Below, in pieces: positions 1 to 8,274 of a DNA stretch of 14,733 nt (positions within the stretch are counted from its first letter, which is position 1; each line of letters begins with the position of its first letter). Position numbers and translations under genes: made by a program. Origin of the DNA: DAOTEJ01 sp035454085 (GTDB lineage Bacteria > Pseudomonadota > Gammaproteobacteria > Burkholderiales > Burkholderiaceae_F); the NCBI GenBank assembly GCA_035454085.1, contig DAOTEJ010000066.1:1-14733 (forward strand). Reading direction: 5' to 3'. The notes under the pieces were generated by a model, which had not been told where the DNA came from, searched no databases, and saw only the letters and a program-made list of their open reading frames with translations.

Positions 1-857
1 CCTACGCCGGCTCGCAGGACGCGATGGTGCAGTGGTGGTACGGCCACAACGCGGTGGGCTTCTTCCTGACCGCGGGCTTCCTGGGGATCATGTACTACTT
101 CGTGCCCAAGGCGGCGGGTCGTCCGATCTACTCGTACCGCCTGTCGGTCGTGCACTTCTGGGCGCTGATCTTCACCTACATGTGGGCCGGCCCGCACCAC
201 CTGCACTTCACCGCGCTGCCCGACTGGACCCAGTCGCTCGGCATGGTGTTCTCGCTGATCCTGCTGGCGCCCTCTTGGGGCGGCATGATCAACGGCATCA
301 TGACCCTCAGCGGTGCCTGGTACAAGCTGCGCGAGGATCCGATCCTCAAGTTCCTGATCGTGTCGCTGTCGTTCTACGGCATGTCGACCTTCGAGGGGCC
401 GATGATGTCGATCAAGACCGTGAACGCGCTGTCGCACTACACGGACTGGACCATCGGTCACGTGCACTCCGGCGCGCTCGGCTGGGTGGGCTTCATCTCG
501 ATCGGCGCGATCTACTTCCTGCTGCCGCGCCTGTTCGGCCGCACCCAGATGTACTCGGTGAAGCTCGTGACCACGCACTTCTGGGTCGCCACGATCGGCA
601 TCGTCCTGTACATCGCCGCCATGTGGATCGCCGGCGTGATGCAGGGCCTGATGTGGCGCGCGGTCAACGACGACGGCACGCTCACCTACACCTTCATCCA
701 GAGCGTGAAGGACACCTACCCCTTCTACCTGATCCGGTTGCTGGGCGGCGTCCTCTACCTGAGCGGCATGTTCCTGATGCTCTACAACATGATCAAGACC
801 ATCCAGGCCGGCAAGCCGGCGGATGCCTCGATCCCCGCCACCGTGGCGCACGCCTGA
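1..857 (+). CDS. ccoN: cbb3-type cytochrome c oxidase catalytic subunit I, 5'-truncated by the window edge
   Basis: This is the C-terminal 284 residues of the heme-copper subunit of the cbb3 terminal oxidase, an inner-membrane enzyme that reduces O2 to water and pumps protons. The first full codon is at 3; roughly the first 190 residues lie outside the window. Visible metal ligands, numbered within the fragment, are the CuB histidines H15 (WYGHNAVGF), H65 and H66 (GPHHLH), and H153 and H155 in GHVHSGALGW for heme b3 and low-spin heme b. The cross-linked tyrosine is Y59 (FTYMW). The intervals 15-65 and 66-153 match those of the Pseudomonas stutzeri ligands H207, H257/H258 and H345 with a constant offset of 192, so the active site looks intact. 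Many hydrophobic helices are present. ccoO starts 19 bases after the stop, as in a ccoNOQP operon. Confidence 0.98.
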   Translation, partial: YAGSQDAMVQWWYGHNAVGFFLTAGFLGIMYYFVPKAAGRPIYSYRLSVVHFWALIFTYMWAGPHHLHFTALPDWTQSLGMVFSLILLAPSWGGMINGIMTLSGAWYKLREDPILKFLIVSLSFYGMSTFEGPMMSIKTVNALSHYTDWTIGHVHSGALGWVGFISIGAIYFLLPRLFGRTQMYSVKLVTTHFWVATIGIVLYIAAMWIAGVMQGLMWRAVNDDGTLTYTFIQSVKDTYPFYLIRLLGGVLYLSGMFLMLYNMIKTIQAGKPADASIPATVAHA

Positions 858-876
858 TCCGCGGGGGGAGAACGAC

Positions 877-1494
877 ATGAGCTTCAATCACGAAACCATC
901 GAGAAGAACATCGGCCTGATGATCGTCCTGGTCATCCTGGTCGTGGCGGTGGGCGGCCTGGTCGAGATCGTTCCGCTGTACTTCCAGCGGCAGACCACGC
1001 AGCCCGTCACGGGCATCAAGCCCTACGAGCCGCTGCGCCTGATCGGGCGCGACGTCTACATCCGCGAGGGCTGCTACAACTGCCACTCGCAGATGATCCG
1101 GCCCTTCCGCGCCGAGACCCTGCGCTACGGCCACTACTCGGTCGCGGGCGAGTCGGTCTACGACCACCCGTTCCAGTGGGGCAGCAAGCGCACCGGTCCG
1201 GATCTGGCCCGCGTGGGCGCGCGCTACTCCGACGAGTGGCACCGCGTGCACTTCAACAATCCGCGCGACGTGGTGCCCGAGTCCAACATGCCGGCCTACC
1301 CGTGGTTCGCCCGCAACTCGGTCGAGGGAGTCGACGTGCAGGCGCGCATGAGGGCGCTGCGCGCGGTGGGCGTGCCCTACACGCCCGAGCAGATCGCGCA
1401 GGCGCCCGAGCAGCTCAAGGGCAAGACGGAGCTCGACGCGATCATCGCCTACCTCCAGGGGCTGGGCATCGAACTGCGCAACGTCGCACAGTGA
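877..1494 (+). CDS. ccoO: cbb3-type cytochrome c oxidase subunit II, monoheme cytochrome c
   Basis: CcoO is a 205-residue membrane-anchored c-type cytochrome that passes electrons to CcoN. An N-terminal transmembrane anchor spans about residues 9-33 (NIGLMIVLVILVVAVGG). The heme c site CYNCH is at residues 66-70 (bases 1072-1086), followed by SQMIRPFRAETLRYGHYS, typical of the family. A methionine in PESNMPAYPWF is the likely distal heme ligand. An upstream in-frame ATG at 823 lies inside ccoN and would add 18 non-family residues. I chose 877 because it gives the family N-terminus MSFNHETIEKN and follows a purine-rich ribosome binding site (GGGGGGAG near 863-870). ccoQ begins 7 bases after the stop, so the genes are surely co-transcribed. 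Confidence 0.97.
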   Translation: MSFNHETIEKNIGLMIVLVILVVAVGGLVEIVPLYFQRQTTQPVTGIKPYEPLRLIGRDVYIREGCYNCHSQMIRPFRAETLRYGHYSVAGESVYDHPFQWGSKRTGPDLARVGARYSDEWHRVHFNNPRDVVPESNMPAYPWFARNSVEGVDVQARMRALRAVGVPYTPEQIAQAPEQLKGKTELDAIIAYLQGLGIELRNVAQ

Positions 1495-1501
1495 GGCACA
1501 C

Positions 1502-1654
1502 ATGGACCTGAACGACGCACGCTCAATGGTCACGGTGCTGGCCTTTGTCACCTTCATCGGGATCTGCCTCTGGGCCTACAGCCGCGGCGCCAAGCGCGGC
1601 TTCGATCAGGCAAAGATGCTGCCGTTCTCCGACGACAACAACGATCGCAAGTAG
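1502..1654 (+). CDS. ccoQ: cbb3-type oxidase small subunit CcoQ
   Basis: This 50-residue protein lies between ccoO and ccoP, in the expected place for CcoQ. It has one hydrophobic helix at about residues 9-26 (MVTVLAFVTFIGICLWAY), then a basic stretch (SRGAKRGFDQAK) and an acidic, polar end (PFSDDNNDRK). This is the usual layout: a single transmembrane helix with a cytoplasmic tail. In other bacteria CcoQ helps keep the complex stable, especially its association with CcoP. A GTGAGG stretch overlapping the end of ccoO (1491-1496) can serve as the ribosome binding site. ccoP starts 9 bases after its stop. Family members vary in sequence, so the call rests on size, topology and position together. 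Confidence 0.93.
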   Translation: MDLNDARSMVTVLAFVTFIGICLWAYSRGAKRGFDQAKMLPFSDDNNDRK

Positions 1655-1663
1655 AGGGCGGAA

Positions 1664-2650
1664 ATGAGCGGTGATTTCCAAGCCAGCAGCTTTTACAGCG
1701 TCTTCTGGGACTACTACGTAGCCATCCTCTCGCTCGTGTCGATCGTCGGTTGCGCGGTCTTCCTGTGGCTGCAGAGCCGACGCAGGATCCTCGTCAAGAG
1801 CGAGGTCGGTGCCGGGCCTGTCAAGGGCGATCCGGCGACCACCGGCCACGTCTGGGATGGCGACCTGCAGGAGTTCAACAACCCTCTGCCGCGCTGGTGG
1901 ATCTGGTTGTTCTACATCACGGTGGTCTTCTCCCTCGTGTACCTGGTCCTGTATCCGGGGTTGGGCACCAAGTGGGACGGCGTGCTGCGGTGGAGTTCGT
2001 CCGGGCAGTACCAGACCGAGGTTAAGGCCGCCCAGGAGAGGTTCGGCCCGATCTTCGAGGCCTTCGCCCAGCAGCCCTTCGACAAGCTCGCTGCCGACCC
2101 GAAGGCGCGGGCCATCGGCCAGCGCATCTTCCTGAACAACTGCGCCCAGTGCCACGGTTCGGACGCGCAGGGCTCGCGCGGGTTCCCGAATCTTGCCGAC
2201 GGCGACTGGCAGTGGGGCGGCTCGCAAGAGGCCATCCTCACCACCCTCCTCAACGGCCGCAATGGCGTGATGCCGCCCATGGGCGCAGCGGTGGGCGGCA
2301 AGGACGGCGTGGAGGACGTGGCCAACTTCGTGCTCTCGCTCTCGGGCTCGGCCCACAACTCGGCCAAGGCCGCCAAGGGCAAGGAGAAGTTCGAGACGGT
2401 GTGCGCGGCCTGTCACGGTCCCGAAGGCAAGGGCAACCCCGCGCTCGGAGCGCCCAACCTGACCGACAAGACCTGGCTCTACGGTGGCAGCGTGACGACG
2501 ATCGCTGAGACGATCAACGCGGGGCGCAACAATGTCATGCCCTCGTTCAAGCAGATCCTCACCGGCCCCGAGATTCACCTGGTGGGCGCCTACGTCTGGT
2601 CCTTGAGCCACCCGGCGGGAACCGCACCGGCCGCCGCGGCGTCGAAGTAG
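1664..2650 (+). CDS. ccoP: cbb3-type cytochrome c oxidase subunit III, diheme cytochrome c
   Basis: CcoP is the diheme cytochrome c subunit that takes electrons from soluble cytochrome c in the periplasm. The 328-residue product has two transmembrane segments (about 15-36 and 78-98), which is the two-helix form of the N-terminal FixP_N region, then two cytochrome c domains. Heme sites are CAQCH at 160-164 (bases 2141-2155) and CAACH at 247-251 (bases 2402-2416). Likely distal methionines lie in NGVMPPMG and NNVMPSF. The C-terminus is Ala/Pro rich. A GAGGGCGG stretch ending 3 bases before the start gives the ribosome binding site. It is the last structural gene of the oxidase; a hairpin follows before ccoG. 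Confidence 0.98.
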   Translation: MSGDFQASSFYSVFWDYYVAILSLVSIVGCAVFLWLQSRRRILVKSEVGAGPVKGDPATTGHVWDGDLQEFNNPLPRWWIWLFYITVVFSLVYLVLYPGLGTKWDGVLRWSSSGQYQTEVKAAQERFGPIFEAFAQQPFDKLAADPKARAIGQRIFLNNCAQCHGSDAQGSRGFPNLADGDWQWGGSQEAILTTLLNGRNGVMPPMGAAVGGKDGVEDVANFVLSLSGSAHNSAKAAKGKEKFETVCAACHGPEGKGNPALGAPNLTDKTWLYGGSVTTIAETINAGRNNVMPSFKQILTGPEIHLVGAYVWSLSHPAGTAPAAAASK

Positions 2651-2665
2651 TCAGGCGGTCCCCGG

Positions 2666-2706
2666 GAGGCGCGGTCACCGCGAGCGCGGGCCGCGCCTCT
2701 TGCTTT
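2666..2706 (+). terminator. hairpin with T-rich tail between ccoP and ccoG
   Basis: A perfect 9-bp inverted repeat, GAGGCGCGG (2666-2674) and CCGCGCCTC (2691-2699), is separated by 16 bases and followed by TTGCTTT. It lies entirely in the 69-base gap after ccoP. The shape fits a rho-independent terminator, though the T tract is interrupted. Since ccoG follows on the same strand with no obvious promoter of its own, partial termination (attenuation) or an mRNA 3'-end stabiliser is as likely as a full stop. Confidence 0.6.
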
Positions 2707-2719
2707 AGACGGAAGTCCG

Positions 2720-4174
<1,455 letters not shown>

Positions 4175-4198
4175 AACGCAGCAATGGAGAAAGATCCT

Positions 4199-4750
4199 AT
4201 GCATACCGCCCCCGCCCCGCGCCCCTGGTACCGCGAGCCCTGGCCCTGGATCATCATGAGCGGCCCGGCCATCGTCGTCGTCGCAGGCATCGCCACTGCC
4301 GTGCTTGCGGTGCGCGGTTACGACGGCCCGGTGGCGTCCGACTACTACAAGCAGGGCCTGACCATCAACGAGGAACTGTCGCGCGTGCAGCGCGCCCGCG
4401 ACCTCGAGTTGACGGCGGCTCTGCAGCTTGCCGGCATCAATGACGGCGAGGCCGTCGAGGTGATCCTGACGTCCCGCGAGCCTCTGCCGCCCGAGGCCGC
4501 GCTGCGCGTGCGCCTGATTCATCCGGGCCGGCGCGAGGCCGACCGCCTTGCGGTGCTGGCGCGGGTCGACGCCGAGCCCAACGGGCGCGGCGCGCGCTAC
4601 CGGGGCACCTGGCAGGCGCCCGCACCGGTGGCGGCCGGAGCCAACCCGGTGGCGTGGAAGGTGGTGATCGAGACACCCGAGTGGCGCGTGGACGACGGCC
4701 TGAGCACCGCTGGGGCAGGGCAGTTCCGCCTCGCCCCGGCGCGGCCCTAA
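4199..4750 (+). CDS. ccoH: FixH/CcoH family cbb3 oxidase assembly protein
   Basis: This 183-residue protein has a short Pro-rich cytoplasmic N-terminus (PRPWYREPWPW), one transmembrane helix at about 16-38, and a periplasmic domain. The signature just after the helix, SDYYKQGLTINEELSR (about 47-62), is typical of FixH/CcoH. In other bacteria CcoH is a single-span assembly factor that stays with the cbb3 complex. An upstream in-frame ATG at 4184 is less likely: the sequence GGAGAAAG (4186-4193) sits at proper ribosome-binding distance from the ATG at 4199 but overlaps the 4184 ATG. It starts 24 bases after ccoG. The family is diverse in the C-terminal half, so its role is inferred mainly from the N-terminal signature and position. 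Confidence 0.92.
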   Translation: MHTAPAPRPWYREPWPWIIMSGPAIVVVAGIATAVLAVRGYDGPVASDYYKQGLTINEELSRVQRARDLELTAALQLAGINDGEAVEVILTSREPLPPEAALRVRLIHPGRREADRLAVLARVDAEPNGRGARYRGTWQAPAPVAAGANPVAWKVVIETPEWRVDDGLSTAGAGQFRLAPARP

Positions 4751-4806
4751 GCTTTGGAAAACGCGGGGCGAACAGGCCTCGTACGCACACCGACGGAGCA
4801 GACACG

Positions 4807-5118
4807 ATGAGCAACACGCTGGCGCAGCGCCTGGCCTGGATCTTGTGGCCCTCGTTTCTGGTGGCGTGCGTGGCGGAGCTGGCGTTCTTCTCGCTGGTCG
4901 ATCCGACCGACCTGCACCTGTTCGGCGCGCCGATCACGCTCGACCGCATGAGTGTCTACACCTTGGGTTTCTTCGCCTTCTGGGCGCTGGGCGCGGCTTC
5001 GAGCGCTCTGACCTGCCTGCTCGCGCAATCGCCCTTCGAGGTCAACCGCTGCCCGATGCACGCATCGGAGCGGCCGGTGGGCTGTCCCAAGCGCTCGGAC
5101 GGAGTCGGCGTCGGCTAA
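4807..5118 (+). CDS. small two-helix membrane protein of unknown function with Cys/His tail
   Basis: I do not recognise this 103-residue protein as a named family. It has two hydrophobic helices, at about 11-31 (WILWPSFLVACVAELAFFSL) and 48-73, joined by a short loop (DPTDLHLFGAPITLDR). A polar tail follows, containing C82-P-M84-H85 and C93-P, a spacing that could bind a metal such as copper; this is inference only. GGAG at 4795-4798 precedes the ATG at good distance, and the in-frame ATG at 4654 would lie inside ccoH, so I reject that start. It is last in the cco cluster, 56 bases after ccoH, where other species carry ccoI and ccoS. It is not CcoS: that protein is shorter, with one helix. 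Codon use matches its neighbours. Confidence 0.85.
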   Translation: MSNTLAQRLAWILWPSFLVACVAELAFFSLVDPTDLHLFGAPITLDRMSVYTLGFFAFWALGAASSALTCLLAQSPFEVNRCPMHASERPVGCPKRSDGVGVG

Positions 5119-5119
5119 G

Positions 5120-5134
5120 GCGGCGGGTCGCCGC
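5120..5134. terminator. short GC hairpin between convergent genes
   Basis: GCGGCG (5120-5125) and CGCCGC (5129-5134) form a 6-bp perfect stem with a 3-base loop. It fills the 18-base gap between the small membrane protein (+) and the end of fnr (-). The stem could serve transcription from both sides, but no T tract follows on either strand, so it is only a weak terminator candidate. Confidence 0.35.
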
Positions 5135-5136
5135 GG

Positions 5137-5868
5137 CTATCCGCTCTGACCCGACACGATGGTGCGCAGACCATCGGGGTTCATGATGCGCACGTGCTTC
5201 TGGTTCACCTCGATCAGGCCCTCGTGCGAGAAGCGCGAGAGCACGCGGCTCACGGTCTCGAGCTTCAGACCCAGGAAGCTGCCGATCTCGGCGCGGGTCA
5301 TGCGCAGCACGAACTCGGTGCGCGAGTAGCCGCGCGCCTCGAAGCGCTGCGAGAGGTTGAGCAGGAAGGCGGCCAGGCGTTCCTCGGCGTGCATGCTGCC
5401 GAGCAGCAGCATCACGCCGTGCTCGCGCACGATCTCGCGGCTCATCACCTTGTGGAAGTGGTTACCGAGCACCGGCATGGCGCCCGCGACCTCCTCGAGC
5501 CGCTCGTAGGGGATCACGCAGACCTCGGTGTCCTCGAGGGCCACGGTGTCGCAGGTGTGGGTCTCGCTCGAGATTCCGTCCAGGCCCACGAGTTCGCCCG
5601 CCATATGGAAGCCGGTGACCTGCTCGCGACCGTCGGACGACATGACGGTGCTCTTCAGGAAGCCCAGGCGGATCGCGTAGAGCGACTCGAAGCGATCGCC
5701 CGACCGGAACAGCGCATCCCCGCGCTTGACGCGCTTGCGCGTGGCGACGAGCTCCTCGAGGCGCTCGATGTCCTTCAGCGACAAGCCCAGGGGCAGGCAT
5801 AGCTCGCGCAGGTTGCAGTTCGAGCATGCAACGCGTAGGCCGGAGACGGAAATCGAAGGTGCGTTCAT
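5137..5868 (-). CDS. fnr: FNR family oxygen-sensing transcription regulator
   Basis: This 243-residue Crp/Fnr regulator has the oxygen-sensing [4Fe-4S] cysteines in the N-terminus, C15-x2-C18-x5-C24 (VACSNCNLRELCLP), and the fourth at C117 (EVCVIPYERL), aligning with E. coli Cys122. Without oxygen the cluster allows dimerisation and DNA binding. A cyclic-nucleotide-like beta-roll spans about 25-145 and a winged helix about 165-235. The recognition helix reads ETVSR, with E204, S207 and R208 as in E. coli FNR, so the target should be TTGAT-N4-ATCAA. The frame is open back to an ATG ending at 6000, but those 44 residues do not look like family sequence; the ATG at 5866-5868 has a GGAG 11 bases upstream and gives a normal length. 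One extra cysteine (C106) is present. It is divergent from hemN. Confidence 0.96.
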   Translation of the reverse strand: MNAPSISVSGLRVACSNCNLRELCLPLGLSLKDIERLEELVATRKRVKRGDALFRSGDRFESLYAIRLGFLKSTVMSSDGREQVTGFHMAGELVGLDGISSETHTCDTVALEDTEVCVIPYERLEEVAGAMPVLGNHFHKVMSREIVREHGVMLLLGSMHAEERLAAFLLNLSQRFEARGYSRTEFVLRMTRAEIGSFLGLKLETVSRVLSRFSHEGLIEVNQKHVRIMNPDGLRTIVSGQSG

Positions 5869-5992
5869 CGGGGCGGTGGCTCCAGGCGGTCTTTCCCCGG
5901 ACTCATCCCTTGATGCGCCGCATGCGTCACCGCACTGCCGAGCTTTCCGGAGAAACCTCGCGAAGTGCAAGGTAATCGAGTCGCGGCGGAAG

Positions 5993-6010
5993 AACCGCAC
6001 TGCTGCGGTT
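5993..6010. promoter_or_regulatory. perfect 7-bp inverted repeat next to the FNR box
   Basis: AACCGCA (5993-5999) and TGCGGTT (6004-6010) flank a 4-base loop CTGC. The right arm shares its last two T bases with the start of the FNR box. It could be an operator for a second regulator, or a hairpin in the fnr leader RNA if fnr is transcribed from further upstream. The function is not known from the sequence. Confidence 0.4.
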
Positions 6011-6022
6011 GATGCTGGTCAA
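6009..6022 (+). promoter_or_regulatory. FNR binding site in the fnr-hemN intergenic region
   Basis: The 14 bases TTGATGCTGGTCAA match the FNR consensus TTGAT-N4-ATCAA at 9 of 10 defined positions; only the first base of the right half differs (G for A). The centre, 6015.5, is exactly 41.5 bases before A6057, a start site proposed from the -10-like AATAAT. This is the class II activator position. It may also act on fnr, whose start codon lies about 140 bases away on the other side. The encoded FNR has the matching recognition residues. Confidence 0.85.
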
Positions 6023-6044
6023 GGGAGGGGGGTAGACCAGTCAA

Positions 6045-6057
6045 AATAATAGCAGCA
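6045..6057 (+). promoter_or_regulatory. hemN promoter, -10 element and proposed start site
   Basis: AATAAT (6045-6050) matches the sigma-70 -10 consensus at 5 of 6 bases in one of the few AT-rich spots of this GC-rich window. With a start at A6057, the FNR box replaces a -35 element as expected for a class II site. The leader to the hemN ATG would be 37 bases. The start site itself is inferred from spacing. Confidence 0.7.
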
Positions 6058-6093
6058 AAGCCCGCAGTGGGCCCCCGACGAGAAGGAATCCCC

Positions 6094-7494
6094 ATGCTGA
6101 TGACCGCGCGAAGCGAGGTGGCCATCCCCGACCCTGGCCTGCTCCAGCGCTTCGACGTGCCCGGCCCGCGCTATACCTCGTACCCGACCGCCGACCGCTT
6201 CGTGGAAGCGTTCGACGCCGAGGCCTTCGGCAACGCGCTCGCTGCCCGCGGTACGGCCGCCGTGCCTTCGGCGCTGTCGCTGTACGTGCATGTGCCGTTC
6301 TGCAACACGGTCTGCTACTACTGCGCCTGCAACAAGGTCATCACCAAGGATCACGGCCGGGCGGCCGAGTACCTGCGCATGATCGAGCGCGAGGCGGATC
6401 TGGTGAGTGCGCGCATGACCGGGGGCCGCACGCTCGAGCAGCTGCACTTCGGCGGCGGCACGCCCACCTTCCTGAGCAACGAGGAACTCGGCGAGCTCAT
6501 GCAGATTCTCACCCGACGCTTCCCGCTGGAAGAGAAGGGCGAGTTCAGCATCGAGGTCGATCCGCGCTCCACGCCACCGGACAAGGTGCGGGCGCTCGCC
6601 GCGCTGGGCTTCAACCGCATGAGCTGCGGCGTGCAGGACTTCGACCCCGACGTGCAGAAGGCGGTCAACCGCATCCAGCCCTTCGAGATGACGCGCGAGA
6701 CCATCGAGGCGGCGCGCGCCTCGGGCTTCAAGTCGGTCAACCTCGACCTGATCTACGGCCTGCCGCGCCAGTCGCGTGAGAGCTTCGCCCGCACGCTCGA
6801 CAAGGTGCTGGTGCTTTCGCCCGAGCGCATCGCGCTCTACCACTACGCGCACCTGCCCGACCGCTTCAAGCCCCAGCGCCGCATCAACACCGAAGAGGTG
6901 CCCGGCTCGGCCGAGAAGATGGGCATCATGATGGACGCCATCCAGCGCCTGGGCGAGGCCGGCTACCACTACGTCGGCATGGACCACTTCGCCAAGGCCA
7001 ACGACGACCTCGCGCGCGCCCAGATGCAGGGCCGACTGCACCGCAACTTCCAGGGCTACTCGACCAAGCCCGACTGCGACCTGATCGGCCTGGGCGTCTC
7101 GGCGATCAGCAAGATCGGCCCGACCTACTCGCAAAACGTGCGCGAGCTCGACGAGTACTACGACCGCCTGGGCAATGGGCGGCTGCCCACGGCCCGCGGG
7201 CTGATGCTCGACATGGACGACCTCGTGCGCCGGGCGGTGATCATGGCTCTGATGTGTCACTTCGAAGTGTCGAAGGAGGCCATCGAGACCTCTCACCTGA
7301 TCAAGTTCGACGAGTACTTCAAGCCCGAGATCGCCGCGCTCAAGCGCTTCCAGGACGAGGGCCTGGTGGACGTCAGCTCGGAGTGGATCACGATCACCCC
7401 CAAGGGCAAGCTGCTGGTGCGTGCCGTGGCCATGAGTTTCGACCGCTACCTGCGCAAGGACGAGCGCGCGCGGCGCTACTCGAAGATCGTCTGA
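6094..7494 (+). CDS. hemN: oxygen-independent coproporphyrinogen III oxidase (radical SAM)
   Basis: HemN makes protoporphyrinogen IX from coproporphyrinogen III without O2, using S-adenosylmethionine and a [4Fe-4S] cluster in the cytoplasm. The 466-residue length is close to E. coli HemN (457). The radical SAM motif is C70-x3-C74-x2-C77-x-C79 (PFCNTVCYYCACNKV). The HemN-specific N-terminal signature PRYTSYPTADRF and the glycine motif FGGGTPTF are present, and the C-terminal HemN domain is complete. AGAAGGA (6081-6087) lies 6 bases before the ATG at 6094; the in-frame ATG at 6067 has no such site and adds non-family sequence. An FNR box and -10 precede it. Heme made this way supplies the cbb3 oxidase when oxygen is low. 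A membrane protein gene follows after 13 bases. Confidence 0.97.
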   Translation: MLMTARSEVAIPDPGLLQRFDVPGPRYTSYPTADRFVEAFDAEAFGNALAARGTAAVPSALSLYVHVPFCNTVCYYCACNKVITKDHGRAAEYLRMIEREADLVSARMTGGRTLEQLHFGGGTPTFLSNEELGELMQILTRRFPLEEKGEFSIEVDPRSTPPDKVRALAALGFNRMSCGVQDFDPDVQKAVNRIQPFEMTRETIEAARASGFKSVNLDLIYGLPRQSRESFARTLDKVLVLSPERIALYHYAHLPDRFKPQRRINTEEVPGSAEKMGIMMDAIQRLGEAGYHYVGMDHFAKANDDLARAQMQGRLHRNFQGYSTKPDCDLIGLGVSAISKIGPTYSQNVRELDEYYDRLGNGRLPTARGLMLDMDDLVRRAVIMALMCHFEVSKEAIETSHLIKFDEYFKPEIAALKRFQDEGLVDVSSEWITITPKGKLLVRAVAMSFDRYLRKDERARRYSKIV

Positions 7495-7507
7495 GCGCGG
7501 CTGCGCG

Positions 7508-8263
7508 ATGTTCGAGTCCTGGCCTGCGGCCCAGGCCTTCGCCGCCTTCACCACGGCCCTGGTTGGCGGCCTGCATTGCGCGGGCATGTGCGGCGGCTTC
7601 GTCGGCGCGCTGCAGTTCAACCGTCCAAGCGGGGTGAGTGCCGCCCGCCTCGCACTGGGCTACCACGCAGGGCGCCTGAGCAGCTACATGGCCGCGGGCC
7701 TGCTGGCCGGCCTGCTCGGCGGCGCGCTCTACGCGTCGCAGGTGGCGCCGCTGCAGGCGGGCCTGCTGGTGCTCGGCAGCCTCATGCTGCTGCTGATCGG
7801 CGTGTCGATGTTCGGCCTTGGTGGCGCATGGATGAAGCGCATCGAGGTCGCGGGCCTGTGGCTGTGGAAGCGCATCGCGCCGCTCGCACGCCGTGTCTAT
7901 CCCCCCCGCTCTGCAGCCCAGGCATATGTCGCGGGGCTCGCCTGGGGCTGGATCCCGTGCGGCATGGTCTATGGCGTGCTGCCGCTCGCCTTGGTGTCGG
8001 GCGGTGCCTGGCAGGGCGGGGCGGTGATGCTGGCCTTCGGGCTGGGCACCTTGCCCAACCTCGCGGCCGTGGACGTGGCCGCGCAGGCTGTGCATCGCGG
8101 CGCCACTGCACGCACCGGCGCGATGGCCGCGGTGCGTGCCTGGGTCAAGCCGCTGGCTGGCGCGGTGATCGTGGTGTTCGGTCTTTCTGGGCTGGCGCAC
8201 GCCGCGCGCATCGCCGGCGCCGATCACCCGGCGCTGGCCGGGCTCGCTTCCATCTGCCACTGA
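7508..8263 (+). CDS. DsbD/TauE-SafE-like membrane protein with conserved Cys motifs
   Basis: This 251-residue polytopic protein has about six hydrophobic helices. Two motifs mark the family often annotated as sulfite exporter TauE/SafE or cytochrome c biogenesis transmembrane region (DsbD_2 type): H23-C24-A-G-M27-C28-G-G near the N-terminus and W-G-W-I-P150-C151-G in the middle. The paired intramembrane Cys and Met residues suggest thiol redox or copper transport rather than sulfite export, but the substrate is not established. A C-H pair ends the protein (C250, H251). Relatives occur beside ccoS, hemN and anr in pseudomonads, so a role in cbb3 maturation is plausible. It starts 13 bases after hemN and probably shares the FNR-controlled transcript. 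No strong ribosome binding site is visible. Confidence 0.88.
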   Translation: MFESWPAAQAFAAFTTALVGGLHCAGMCGGFVGALQFNRPSGVSAARLALGYHAGRLSSYMAAGLLAGLLGGALYASQVAPLQAGLLVLGSLMLLLIGVSMFGLGGAWMKRIEVAGLWLWKRIAPLARRVYPPRSAAQAYVAGLAWGWIPCGMVYGVLPLALVSGGAWQGGAVMLAFGLGTLPNLAAVDVAAQAVHRGATARTGAMAAVRAWVKPLAGAVIVVFGLSGLAHAARIAGADHPALAGLASICH

Positions 8264-8274
8264 ACCTGGGGCGC

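Noticed and set aside
5966..5986. A mirror-image class II promoter for fnr using the same FNR box
   Set aside because: At the position where a -10 would be needed on the - strand (5981-5986) the sequence is CCGCGA, which does not match.
5869..6000. A 44-residue N-terminal extension of fnr
   Set aside because: The frame is open but the sequence does not resemble FNR proteins. The ATG at 5866-5868 gives normal length and cysteine spacing and has a GGAG upstream.
6019..7620. A 533-codon open frame on the - strand opposite hemN
   Set aside because: Its composition is that of a shadow frame, and it would run across the hemN promoter and FNR box.
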